In this document: one piece after another, positions 17,600 to 26,090 of the stretch | Layout of the letters: each line of letters begins with the position of its first letter | How positions within the stretch are numbered: the first letter of the stretch is position 1 | Assembly (NCBI RefSeq): GCF_022414535.1 | Contig: NZ_JADWYM010000009.1 | Location: 62,001-126,000, forward strand | Reading direction: 5' to 3' | Length of the DNA stretch: 64,000 nucleotides | From: Streptomyces sp. MUM 2J | GTDB taxonomy: Bacteria > Actinomycetota > Actinomycetes > Streptomycetales > Streptomycetaceae | Notes under the pieces: generated by a model | The model's database searches: none | Seen by the model: the letters and a program-made list of their open reading frames with translations, nothing else | What the model was told of the DNA's origin: nothing | Translations under genes and position numbers: made by a program

Positions 17600-17673
17600 G
17601 CGCCGCTAGCTCAGTTGGTTAGAGCAGCTGACTCTTAATCAGCGGGTCCGGGGTTCGAGTCCCTGGCGGCGCA
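17600..17673 (+). tRNA. tRNA-Lys (CTT), copy 2
   Basis: 74-nt tRNA identical base for base to the body of copy 1, with anticodon CTT. Here the discriminator A is followed by CCG, so the CCA end must be added by nucleotidyltransferase. It is 3.66 kb from copy 1, in the same orientation. Confidence 0.97.
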
Positions 17674-17681
17674 CCGACAGC

Positions 17682-17709
17682 AGGCCCCTCGTGAGAGCGA
17701 GGGGCCTTC
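17682..17709 (+). terminator. tRNA-Lys copy 2 terminator
   Basis: Stem AGGCCCCTCG / CGAGGGGCCT with a TGAGAG loop, followed by TCTGCTT. The stem resembles but does not copy the copy 1 terminator. Confidence 0.85.
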
Positions 17710-18188
17710 TGCTTGCGGTCACGGTCGCCGGCGACACGCGGGCCGGGAACACGGCACACCCGGAACGGGACACGACCGATCACTTCGGGAAGGATCCGAC
17801 CCCTCCCGTGCGCAGTGGGACACAGGGTGCCCACAGGGACCTCACAGATGCCACAATGAGCGCGTATGACCGGTAAACACCGCGTTTCGCATCTTGCGAT
17901 CATGCTGAGCACCGTAGAACCCTGATTGTTCAGGATGTCGCGGATCAGCGGCACTTGGGGGACGGGGAACCGGTTGCGGAAGGCTTGACGGGGAGAGGGG
18001 CCCCGTACACGGATCGATGCCGAGGGGGGGCATCATGCAACCGGAAGGGCGCACTTCCATGTCTGTAGGGTTGGTCGGACGTGGTGACTGCGGCCCACCA
18101 CTGAAACGCCTGTGACGGTCGAGGGGGCCCGGAACAGCGCACGGACAACCGGACGACACGCACGGAAGAGCGTGTGGGGGGATGACTC
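17710..18188. other. Upstream region of cslA
   Basis: About 480 nt without a gene. A GC-poor stretch around 17866-17945 is the likely promoter zone. GTGTGGGGGG just before the start gives the ribosome binding site. I find no clear operator, RNA fold or coding stretch. Confidence 0.5.
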
Positions 18189-20189
18189 ATGACGTCGACG
18201 CCGAGCGGCGCCCGACGGGACTTCGACCCGTCGGAAACCACGCAGCTCAGGGTGCCTTCGCACCGGATGAGCACCACCGGAACCTTCCGGCGGATCAAAC
18301 GGACGCTGCCAAGATACGACTACGAGCACTACAGCCGCCTGGCGGGTCCCCTCACCCAGCCGGACCGGGGCAAGCCGTACACGGTGCAGTACCGATCCCT
18401 CATCTCCCAGGAGCCGCACCGCATCCGGGTCGCCCTGATGCTGGCCGCGGCCCCCGTGCTGTCGCTGGTCCTGCTGTTCTGGCTGCTCCAGCCGGAGCAC
18501 TGGACCGAACGCGACTACCCCTCCTTCGACCTCCTCCCCGCGCTCGACGTCGTCATGCTCGTCTCGATCGGCCTGATCGAGTTCTTCCGCTGTATGAACG
18601 TGCTGTCCAACGCGCACGCCACGCTGGTCGCCCGCGATCCGGTCCCGGTGGTCCCCGAGACCGGCACCCGCGTCGCCTTCCTCACCTCCTTCGTGCCCGG
18701 CAAGGAGCCGCTGGAGATGGTGACGAAGACGCTTCAGGCCGCGGTGAGGATCCGTCACCGGGGCCTGATGCACGTCTGGCTGCTCGACGAGGGCGACGAC
18801 CCCGAGGTGAAGGCCGTGTGCGAGCGCCTCGGCGTGCACCACTTCTCCCGCAAGGGCGTCGCCCGGTGGAACCGCCCCAAGGGCCCGCACCGCGCCAGGA
18901 CCAAGCACGGCAACTACAACGCCTGGCTCGACGCGCACGGCGACGACTACGACTACTTCGCCTCCGTGGACACCGACCACGTGCCGTTGCCCAACTACCT
19001 GGAGCGGATGCTCGGCTTCTTCCGCGACCCGGACGTCGGCTTCGTCATCGGCCCGCAGGTCTACGGCAACTACGACAACTTCGTCACCAAGGCCGCCGAG
19101 TCGCAGCAGTTCCTCTTCCACGCACTGATCCAGCGCGCCGGCAACAAGTACGGCGCACCCATGTTCGTGGGCACCTCCAACGCCGTGCGCATCAAGGCGC
19201 TCAAGCAGATCGGCGGCCTGTACGACTCGATCACCGAGGACATGGCCACCGGCTTCGAGATCCACCGCCACAAGAACCCGGAGACGGGCCGCAAGTGGAA
19301 GTCGGTGTACACCCCGGACGTGCTCGCCGTCGGCGAGGGCCCGGCCGCCTGGACGGACTTCTTCACCCAGCAGATGCGCTGGTCCCGCGGAACCTACGAG
19401 ACGATCCTCAAGCAGTACTGGAAGGGCTGGTACTCGCTCCCGCCGGGCAAGCTCTTCAACTACACGATGATGATCATCTTCTATCCGATGTCGGCCCTCA
19501 ACTGGATTCTGGCCGCGCTCAGTTGCGCACTGTTCCTGGGCCTGGGCGCCTCGGGTGTGAACATCGACCCGACCGTGTGGCTGATGCTCTACGGCAACGC
19601 CTCCGCCCTCCAGATCGGCCTGTACATCTGGAACCGCCGCCACAACGTCTCCCCGCACGAGCCGGAGGGGTCCGGCGGTGTGGCCGGCATGGTGATGTCC
19701 GCGCTGTCGGCGCCGCTGTACGCCAAGGCGCTGATCGACTCCGTACTGCGCCGCAAGAGCAAGTTCGTGGTGACCCCCAAGGGCGACTCCGCCAGCCCGG
19801 ACACCTGGTTCGCGACGTTCCGGTACCACTGGTACTTCATCACCATCTTCGGCGCCTCCGTCGTCGCCGGCTTCGTCCTCGGCCACTCGCACCCGGCGAT
19901 GATCACCTGGGCCGTGTTCGCCATGCTCATCACCGCCTTCCCCGTCTTCGTCTGGCGGCACGAGCTGCGCGAGGCGAGGAAGAGGCCCGCCACCGCGGAA
20001 CCGCCGCACACTCCCGCGGCGTCGACGCCGGAGACGGCGGGGCAGGCGCCCGGCTCCCACGCACCGCACGGGCACGCGCCGCACACTCCCGGGCAGCAGC
20101 CCGGCTGGACCGCCGCCGGGAGCCCGAACGCGGGCGACGACCAGACCATGCAGATCGCCCTTGGTGGACTTGGGGGACGTAAGGAATGA
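18189..20189 (+). CDS. cslA: Cellulose synthase-like glycosyltransferase CslA
   Basis: Membrane GT2 enzyme of 666 aa that polymerises a beta-glycan at hyphal tips. N-terminal TM helices (about 82-100 and 118-135) precede the catalytic domain. Visible motifs are Asp200 (LLDEGDD), DTD at 261-263 (SVDTDHVP), TED at 349-351 and QQMRW at 394-398, the full processive-synthase set. At least four further TM helices follow, and the C-terminal tail is Pro/His/Gly-rich. No PilZ domain is seen, unlike proteobacterial BcsA. ATG 18189 sits after GGGGGG; an ATG at 18182 is out of frame. The stop overlaps glxA by 4 nt, so CslA and GlxA are made together. Confidence 0.97.
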   Translation: MTSTPSGARRDFDPSETTQLRVPSHRMSTTGTFRRIKRTLPRYDYEHYSRLAGPLTQPDRGKPYTVQYRSLISQEPHRIRVALMLAAAPVLSLVLLFWLLQPEHWTERDYPSFDLLPALDVVMLVSIGLIEFFRCMNVLSNAHATLVARDPVPVVPETGTRVAFLTSFVPGKEPLEMVTKTLQAAVRIRHRGLMHVWLLDEGDDPEVKAVCERLGVHHFSRKGVARWNRPKGPHRARTKHGNYNAWLDAHGDDYDYFASVDTDHVPLPNYLERMLGFFRDPDVGFVIGPQVYGNYDNFVTKAAESQQFLFHALIQRAGNKYGAPMFVGTSNAVRIKALKQIGGLYDSITEDMATGFEIHRHKNPETGRKWKSVYTPDVLAVGEGPAAWTDFFTQQMRWSRGTYETILKQYWKGWYSLPPGKLFNYTMMIIFYPMSALNWILAALSCALFLGLGASGVNIDPTVWLMLYGNASALQIGLYIWNRRHNVSPHEPEGSGGVAGMVMSALSAPLYAKALIDSVLRRKSKFVVTPKGDSASPDTWFATFRYHWYFITIFGASVVAGFVLGHSHPAMITWAVFAMLITAFPVFVWRHELREARKRPATAEPPHTPAASTPETAGQAPGSHAPHGHAPHTPGQQPGWTAAGSPNAGDDQTMQIALGGLGGRKE

Positions 20190-22123
20190 AAGACCAGGCC
20201 GGCCGCCGCCGCGTCCGTCGACTCGCGATAGGCACGGCGGTGGTACTCGCGCTGGCCGGGATGAACGGTCCGTGGCTGTACCGTTTCGGCACCGAGAAAT
20301 ACCACCAGTACCAGATCAACAGACCCGAGTACAAAGCCGACAACGGCCGCTGGCAGGTCATCGAGTTCCCGAAGGAGTACCGGCAGAACACCATCCACGC
20401 GGCCCTGCTGCACACCGGCAAGATCCTCATGGTCGCGGGCTCGGGCAACAACCAGGACAACAAGGACGCCAAGAAGTACGACACCCGGATCTGGGATCCG
20501 GTCAAGGGCACCATCAAGAAGGTGCCGACGCCCAACGACTTCTTCTGCACCGGCCACACCCAGCTGGCCAACGGCAACCTGCTCATCGCGGGCGGCACCA
20601 GGCGCTACGAGAAGCTGAAGGGCAACGTCAAGAAGGCCGGCGGCCTGATGATCGTCCACAACGAGAACCCGGACAAGCCGATCACGCTGCCCGCGGGCAC
20701 CAAGTTCACCGGCCGGGACAACGGCAAGACGTTCGTCTCCAAGGACCCGGTGCTCGTGCCGCGCGCGAAGAAGGTCTACGACAAGCAGACCGGCGCCTGG
20801 CTGCGCAACGACCCCGGCTACGGCCGCATCTACGTCGAGGCCCAGCAGGAGGGCGCCGAGTACGAGACCGGCACCGAGGACAACTACCGCATCCAGGGGC
20901 TGACGGGCGCCGACGCCCGCAACACCTACGGCATCGCGCAGAAGCTCGCCCTCGACAAGAAGGACTTCCAGGGCATCCGCGACGCCTACGAGTTCGACCC
21001 GGTCGCCGAGCGGTACATCAAGGTCGACCCGATGAACGAGGCCCGCTGGTACCCGACGCTCACCACACTGAGCGACGGCAAGATCCTCAGCGTCTCGGGC
21101 CTCGACGACATCGGGCAGATCGTGCCCGGCAAGAACGAGATCTTCGACCCGAAGACCAAGAAGTGGACGTACACGGGGAAGCAGATGCAGTTCCCCACGT
21201 ACCCGGCGCTGTTCCTGACGCAGAGCGGCAAGATCTTCTACTCGGGGTCGAACGCCGGCTACGGCCCGGACGACGTCGGCCGTGACCCCGGCGTCTGGGA
21301 CCTGGACACCTACACGTTCACCAGGGTGCCCGGCCTGAGCGACCCGGACCAGATGGAGACCTCCGGCACCGTGCTGCTGCCACCGGCGCAGGACGAGAAG
21401 TACCTGGTCATCGGCGGCGGAGGCGTCGGCGAGTCCAGGAAATCCACCAACCGGACCCGACTGGTGGACCTCAAGGAGAAGAACCCCCGGTTCGTCGACG
21501 GGCCCACGCTGGACAAGGGAACCCGCTACCCGCAGTCCTCGGTGCTGCCCGACGACACGGTGCTGGTCTCCGGCGGCTCGGAGGACTACCGGGGACGCAG
21601 CGAGTCCAACATCCACGAGGCGCGGATCTACCACCCGGACACCAACAGCTTCGAGCGGGTGGCCGACCCCAACGTCGGCCGCAACTACCACTCGGGCTCG
21701 ATCCTGCTGCCCGACGGCCGCGTGATGTTCTTCGGCTCCGACTCGCTGTACGGCGACAAGGCCAACACCAAGCCCGGCACGTTCGAGCAGCGTGTCGAGA
21801 TCTACACGCCGCCGTACCTGTACCAGGGCTCGCGGCCCTCCCTCGGCGAGGGGCCGCAGACCATCGAACGCGGCGGGTCGGCCACCTTCCCCACCCGGCA
21901 CGCCGCGTCCATCAGGACGGCCCGGCTGATCCGGCCGAGCGCCACCACGCACGTCACCGACGTCGACCAACGGTCCATCGCCCTGGAGCTGAAGAAGACG
22001 CAGGACGGTGTGACGGTCACCGTGCCGAAGAACCGGAACCTGGTACCGGCCGGCTGGTACATGCTGTTCGTGACCGACGACCAGGGGACGCCGAGCAAGG
22101 CGCAGTGGGTCAGGGTCCCTTAG
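20186..22123 (+). CDS. glxA: GlxA mono-copper radical oxidase
   Basis: Galactose-oxidase-like copper radical enzyme of 645 aa, held by one N-terminal TM segment (residues about 12-28). Expected cofactor residues are all present: Cys121 (NDFFCTG) and Tyr289 (EARWYPTL) for the thioether cross-link with Trp288 beside it, axial Tyr501 and His502 (GRNYHSGS) and His588 (ATTHVTDVD). Kelch-like repeats make up the middle, and the last 100 residues fit the C-terminal immunoglobulin-like domain. It oxidises an extracellular glycan, needed with CslA for tip glycan formation and copper-dependent development. Its ATG overlaps the cslA stop (ATGA). Confidence 0.97.
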   Translation: MKDQAGRRRVRRLAIGTAVVLALAGMNGPWLYRFGTEKYHQYQINRPEYKADNGRWQVIEFPKEYRQNTIHAALLHTGKILMVAGSGNNQDNKDAKKYDTRIWDPVKGTIKKVPTPNDFFCTGHTQLANGNLLIAGGTRRYEKLKGNVKKAGGLMIVHNENPDKPITLPAGTKFTGRDNGKTFVSKDPVLVPRAKKVYDKQTGAWLRNDPGYGRIYVEAQQEGAEYETGTEDNYRIQGLTGADARNTYGIAQKLALDKKDFQGIRDAYEFDPVAERYIKVDPMNEARWYPTLTTLSDGKILSVSGLDDIGQIVPGKNEIFDPKTKKWTYTGKQMQFPTYPALFLTQSGKIFYSGSNAGYGPDDVGRDPGVWDLDTYTFTRVPGLSDPDQMETSGTVLLPPAQDEKYLVIGGGGVGESRKSTNRTRLVDLKEKNPRFVDGPTLDKGTRYPQSSVLPDDTVLVSGGSEDYRGRSESNIHEARIYHPDTNSFERVADPNVGRNYHSGSILLPDGRVMFFGSDSLYGDKANTKPGTFEQRVEIYTPPYLYQGSRPSLGEGPQTIERGGSATFPTRHAASIRTARLIRPSATTHVTDVDQRSIALELKKTQDGVTVTVPKNRNLVPAGWYMLFVTDDQGTPSKAQWVRVP

Positions 22124-22159
22124 CCCGCGTCAGGGTCTGTTGCGAAGGCGGTGAAGCGC

Positions 22160-22188
22160 GGGGCGCCCTTCCTCCGGGAGGGCGCCCC
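22160..22188. terminator. Bidirectional terminator between glxA and cslZ
   Basis: 10-bp stem GGGGCGCCCT / AGGGCGCCCC in the 71-nt gap of two convergent genes. Confidence 0.8.
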
Positions 22189-22194
22189 ACCGTG

Positions 22195-23199
22195 TCAGCG
22201 CGAGGCCCTGGCCAGCTTCAGGGCGTAGTCGGGCCACCACTGCCCCGCCTTCGGTCCGCCCTTGCACTCGCCGTCGGACTCCCCCGGGCGCTTCACCCAC
22301 AGGTAGGCGTCGACGAGCAGGTCCGCCGTCTTCGTCGTCGGGGGCTCGCCGAGTGCGCGGCCGGGCGGGTTGCACCAGCGCTCTTCCGGATCGCCGTCCG
22401 TGTAGGGGCCGTTGCCGTTGCGGCTGGTGTCGATGACGAAGTGCTTGCCGCCGACCTTCGCGGAGAGCCGCTTGCCGTAGGCGACGGAGTCCTGCGTGGA
22501 GTAGAAGTTGGAGACGTTCACCGCGAAGCCGTCGGCCCGGTCGACGCCCGCCCGGCGCAGCGGCGCGAAGATCTGGTCGGGGTGGCCCCAGCCGGCGTTG
22601 CCGGCGTCGAGGTACACCTTGGTCCTCTTCAGGGACTTCAGCGTCCCGACGGCGTCCTTGAGGAGGTCGTAGCGCTCCTCGTGGAACTCGTCCGGGGTGC
22701 AGCCGTCCACCAGGTGCAGCACGGCGTCCGGTTCCAGGATCACGGTGGCGGGGCGGTCCCCGATGCCGCGGGCGACCGCCGCGACCCAGGCACGGTAGGC
22801 GTCGCCGTCGGCGGCGCCGCCCTGCGAGTACTGGCCGCAGTCCCGGTGCGGGATGTTGTAGAGGACGAGCAGGGCGGTCCGTCCGGCCTTGTCGGCGGCC
22901 TCGGTGTAGCCGCGTGCCTCCTGCTCCGGTTCCTCCGGGCCGACCCACTCGCCGGTCGGCTGCGCGGCGATCTTGCGGATCTGTTCCGCCTCGTCCTTCT
23001 TCCCGCTCTGGACGTAGGCGGCCACCTGCTGGGCCGCGCTGCCGCTCGGGTTGACCCAGAACGGGTCGGCTTCCCTGGGCTGCTGGGTGATCCCGGTGCC
23101 CGCGCCGTCGCCCGTGTCCCCGCCGCCGTCCCCGGAGGAACAGCCGGCGAGCAGCAGCGCCGCCCCCAGCACCGCCGCGGCCCCCCTCGTGCCCTGCAT
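22195..23199 (-). CDS. cslZ: GH6 family endoglucanase-like lipoprotein CslZ
   Basis: Lipoprotein of 334 aa with lipobox LLLAGC (Cys20). The catalytic region is GH6: DCGQYS contains Asp120, the residue that modulates the acid, and ILEPDAV contains Asp158, the probable catalytic acid; NVSNFYST and WVKRPGESDGEC form the rest of the barrel. It should cut beta-1,4-glucan-like polymer outside the membrane, releasing or trimming the CslA product. ATG 23199 has GAGGGGGA nearby. It is convergent with cslA-glxA, as usual in Streptomyces. Confidence 0.93.
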   Translation of the reverse strand: MQGTRGAAAVLGAALLLAGCSSGDGGGDTGDGAGTGITQQPREADPFWVNPSGSAAQQVAAYVQSGKKDEAEQIRKIAAQPTGEWVGPEEPEQEARGYTEAADKAGRTALLVLYNIPHRDCGQYSQGGAADGDAYRAWVAAVARGIGDRPATVILEPDAVLHLVDGCTPDEFHEERYDLLKDAVGTLKSLKRTKVYLDAGNAGWGHPDQIFAPLRRAGVDRADGFAVNVSNFYSTQDSVAYGKRLSAKVGGKHFVIDTSRNGNGPYTDGDPEERWCNPPGRALGEPPTTKTADLLVDAYLWVKRPGESDGECKGGPKAGQWWPDYALKLARASR

Positions 23200-23552
23200 G
23201 CGACTCCCCCTCGGAGTGTGTTCCGTGGCTCAATGCTGACACACGTCCCGTGACCCGGGCGCCGGGGCGGTCCGCGCGGATCACACAGCGCGTCCGGACC
23301 GGGACTTGACGTCACATCACCCCTAGGCCTGAGGCGTCCACCCGTTCTAGAGTCGTGTCGACGGCCCCAGACCCCGGCCGGTCGTTCACTCGCCGTTGGC
23401 CTCTCCAGCCTCCCGCGCCGATCGCCGGGCTACTCCCGCAGCCCGAGCGAGCGCGGTCGAGGACCGGCCCGGTCGGTGGTCCTGGGGGGCGGGCTGCCGG
23501 CCGGGTCGTGTGCTCCTGCGGCGGCGCGCGCCGGGCCGCCGTTTGGCCGTCG
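23200..23552. other. Intergenic region cslZ - sortase
   Basis: 353 nt without a supported gene. It contains the leftward cslZ promoter (not clearly identifiable) and the end of the sortase transcript. CCCCTAGGCCTGAGG near 23320 and TTCTAGAGTCGTG near 23344 are the only AT-containing patches. No repeat or RNA was found. Confidence 0.4.
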
Positions 23553-24218
23553 TCACCCGCTCGCCCCCGTCAGGTACGCCGACACGATCACGTTCGCCGT
23601 GTAGGCCTGGCCGGTCCGGTCGAAGGTGCCTCCGCAGGTGATGAGGCGGAGTTCGGCGCGGCCCGCCCGGCGGGTGCCGTAGGCGCGGTGGGCGTCGAAG
23701 TGGTCGCGGGGGACGACGTCGACGGCGTCGACGGTGAACTCGGCGACCTTCCCGTCGTCGCGGACGACGCGGACGGTACGGCCCGGCACGAGCGTGCTGA
23801 GCTTGTAGAACACGGCGGGCCGGGACTCGGTGTCGACGTGACCGACCATCAGCGCGGTCCCGGCGGCGCCGGGCCGCGCCCCGCCCGCGTACCACCCCAC
23901 CACCGCGGCCTGGTCGAACGGCGGGGGGTCGATCGCGCCGTCGCCGTCGAGGCCGCGTGCCACGACCGGCGCCTGCACGCCGAGGACGGGGATGTCGATG
24001 CGCTGCGGCAGCGCGGCCTGCAAGGGCTGGGCGGGAGGCGGCAGTTCGATGTCCCCGGGACGCCCGACGGCCGCCACGTCACCGGCCGCCCGCGCGGCCG
24101 TCCCGGACCAGGCGCCGGTGACCTCACTCCCCCACATCCACAGCCCCAGCAGCAGCACCGCCCAGGCCAGGCCGGTCAGCAGCCGCCCGGCACCGACGTG
24201 ACGTTCGCTGTCGGGCAT
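23553..24218 (-). CDS. Class F sortase
   Basis: Membrane-anchored transpeptidase of 221 aa, typical in length for actinobacterial class F. One N-terminal TM helix (about 13-30), a Pro-rich linker and the sortase barrel follow. The catalytic set is readable: His128 (LMVGHVDTE), Cys195 (LRLITCGG) and Arg201 (FDRTGQAY). It starts 2 nt after the stop of the secreted protein gene (24221-24757), so they form an operon and the partner may be its substrate. Confidence 0.92.
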   Translation of the reverse strand: MPDSERHVGAGRLLTGLAWAVLLLGLWMWGSEVTGAWSGTAARAAGDVAAVGRPGDIELPPPAQPLQAALPQRIDIPVLGVQAPVVARGLDGDGAIDPPPFDQAAVVGWYAGGARPGAAGTALMVGHVDTESRPAVFYKLSTLVPGRTVRVVRDDGKVAEFTVDAVDVVPRDHFDAHRAYGTRRAGRAELRLITCGGTFDRTGQAYTANVIVSAYLTGASG

Positions 24219-24220
24219 GG

Positions 24221-24757
24221 TCAGTCCGTCCTGCGGCTCCGGCGGATGCTGCGGAGCGCGACGGCGACGGCGGCCACGCCGGCCAGGACCAGCCCGGTGA
24301 CGGCCTGCGCGGTGCCGGGCCCGTGGGCACGGGCCTCGGACGCGGCCAGCCGGGCGGTGCCGCCACCGCCCGCGAGGACGGGAGCGACGGGGGATGCGGG
24401 TACGTCCGCCGGATGCGGGCGGCCGGAGTGCTCCAGGACCGTGATGCGTCCCTTGATCGTGAAGTCGGCGCAGGTGATGCTCACGTCGTAGGCACCGGGC
24501 TCGATCGAGGAACGGACCTTGGTCTCCCCGGCGAGAACGCCGTCGGTGCCGGCGAGGTGGACGTCGGCGACGAACGCCGCGGACACCGCCGTGGCGGTCC
24601 TGCCGGAGCAACCGCTCACCTTCAGCGCGACGTCGGCCCCGGCGACGGGCGAGGACGGGGTCACGGAGACCCCGCCGCTGTTCGACGCGTACGCCGTCGG
24701 GGTGAACGCCGCGAGAGCGGCGGTTGTTGCACAGAGAGTGAGCTTTCGTCGACCCAT
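24221..24757 (-). CDS. Secreted, C-terminally membrane-anchored protein, sortase partner
   Basis: 178-aa protein with a Sec signal (MGRRKLTLC...PTAYA) and a beta-sandwich-like middle with paired Cys (KVSGCSG and VSITCADF). The C-terminal hydrophobic helix AVTGLVLAGVAAVAVAL is followed by the basic tail RSIRRSRRTD. That architecture is that of a sorted protein, but no LPXTG or LAXTG precedes the helix; the closest stretch is HGPGTAQ. It sits 2 nt upstream of the class F sortase. It may be a non-canonical substrate or an accessory membrane protein. Confidence 0.8.
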   Translation of the reverse strand: MGRRKLTLCATTAALAAFTPTAYASNSGGVSVTPSSPVAGADVALKVSGCSGRTATAVSAAFVADVHLAGTDGVLAGETKVRSSIEPGAYDVSITCADFTIKGRITVLEHSGRPHPADVPASPVAPVLAGGGGTARLAASEARAHGPGTAQAVTGLVLAGVAAVAVALRSIRRSRRTD

Positions 24758-24895
24758 GGTGTACCTCCCGTTACCTGGAGGGTCCTCCCCGGCGCATGGC
24801 CCCGCATCCGCTGGGGGACGCGGCTGCTCCGTACGGGTTGTGGCAGGTTTCGGGTCCGGTCCGGGCCGTGGGTCCCACGGCCCGGACCGCGGGTG

Positions 24896-25675
24896 TCAGA
24901 TGCGGTCGACCAGGTCCGCGATCGATTCCACGACCGTCGACGGCCGGTACGGGAAGTCCTCCACCTGCTCGGGCCGCGTGAGCCCGGTGAGCACGAGGAA
25001 GGTCTGCATGCCGGCTTCCATGCCGGCCAGCACGTCGGTGTCCATCCGGTCGCCGATCATCGCGCTGGTCTCGGAGTGGGCGCCGATGGCGTTCAGGCCG
25101 GTCCGCATCATCAGCGGGTTGGGCTTGCCCGCGAAGTAGGGCTGTTTGCCGGTGGCCCTGGTGATCAGCGCCGCGACGGCGCCGGTCGCCGGCAGGGGGC
25201 CTTCGGTGGAGGGGCCGGTCTCGTCGGGATTGGTGCAGATGAAGCGGGCGCCGCCGTTGATGAGGCGGACCGCCTTCGTCATGGCCTCGAACGAGTAGGT
25301 GCGGGTCTCGCCGAGGACCACGTAGTCGGGCTCGTGGTCGGTGAGGATGTAGCCGATGTCGTGGAGCGCGGTGGTCAGGCCGGCCTCGCCGATGACGTAG
25401 GCGCTGCCGCCGGGACGCTGGTCGTCGAGGAACTTCGCGGTGGCCAGGGCCGAGGTCCAGATGTTGTCGATCGGCACGTCCAGGCCCATGCGGGTCAGGC
25501 GGGCGTGCAGGTCGCGCGGCGTGTAGATGGAGTTGTTGGTCAGCACCAGGAAGGGCTTGCCGGACTCGCGCAGCTTCTTCAGGAATGCGTCGGCGCCGGG
25601 GATCGGGACGCCCTCGTGGATGAGCACACCGTCCATGTCGGTGAGCCACGATGCGACGGGCTTGCGTTCTGCCAT
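24896..25675 (-). CDS. HAD-family phosphatase, NagD-like
   Basis: Cytoplasmic HAD superfamily IIA phosphatase of 259 aa. Motif I WLTDMDGVLIH gives Asp13 nucleophile and Asp15. Motif II is VLTNNS, the Lys region is YFAGKPNPLMM, and motif IV is MIGDRMDTDVLAGMEAG. It matches the NagD type acting on nucleotide or sugar phosphates. ATG 25675 has GGAG about 9 nt upstream. No sugar-utilisation genes adjoin it, so it is probably a housekeeping or repair phosphatase. Confidence 0.9.
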   Translation of the reverse strand: MAERKPVASWLTDMDGVLIHEGVPIPGADAFLKKLRESGKPFLVLTNNSIYTPRDLHARLTRMGLDVPIDNIWTSALATAKFLDDQRPGGSAYVIGEAGLTTALHDIGYILTDHEPDYVVLGETRTYSFEAMTKAVRLINGGARFICTNPDETGPSTEGPLPATGAVAALITRATGKQPYFAGKPNPLMMRTGLNAIGAHSETSAMIGDRMDTDVLAGMEAGMQTFLVLTGLTRPEQVEDFPYRPSTVVESIADLVDRI

Positions 25676-26090
25676 GTGCTGCGTCTCCTGGCGATGTACG
25701 TCAGACCGGAGCGGACACCGGACTGGGGAATACCGGACTGGGGCGCCGGAACCACGGCGTACCGACGCCCCACAGCCTAGCCAGGGCGGACTGATCCGTA
25801 CCCCGTCGGTCTCCCGGAACCAGTCGTCGCCCGCCGGTGGCTCCGGACGGCCGTGCCGGCGCCCCTCCGGTGCGGCGGCGGGCCGGTGACGTCCCGTCCC
25901 CCCGGGCGCGCTCGCCCGGCGGTGGGCCGCACGACCCGGTGACCGCCCGCAGCGCGGCGTTCCTGCCGACCCGGACGGCCCGGGCGGGCGCCATGACCTC
26001 GCCGGGTGCCACGGTGAGGTGGCGGGCGTCGCGGGCGTCGAGGACGGCGCTGCCGTCGTGGGCGACGGCGGTGCCGGCCTGCCCCGCCTC
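25676..26090. other. Gap with a coding-like remnant (minus strand, 25905-26090)
   Basis: Between the HAD gene and the LAXTG gene there is no ORF with a convincing start. However, the minus-strand frame directly after the TGA at 26091-26093 stays open and shows near-complete third-position GC bias down to about 25905. It reads like protein (GTAVAHDGSAVLDARDARHL, then VAPGEVMAPARAVRVGRN), and the bias is lost further on. It may be the 3' remnant of a lost gene. I cannot assign a family. Confidence 0.35.

Noticed and set aside
15960..17609. Plus-strand open frame of 549 codons over the SPFH and wall-hydrolase genes
   Set aside because: No domain, start or ribosome binding site; the minus-strand genes account for the bias.
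13941..17673. Integrative element bounded by tRNA-Lys copies
   Set aside because: No integrase, excisionase or transfer gene between them, and gene composition equals the surroundings; both copies have their own promoter and terminator.
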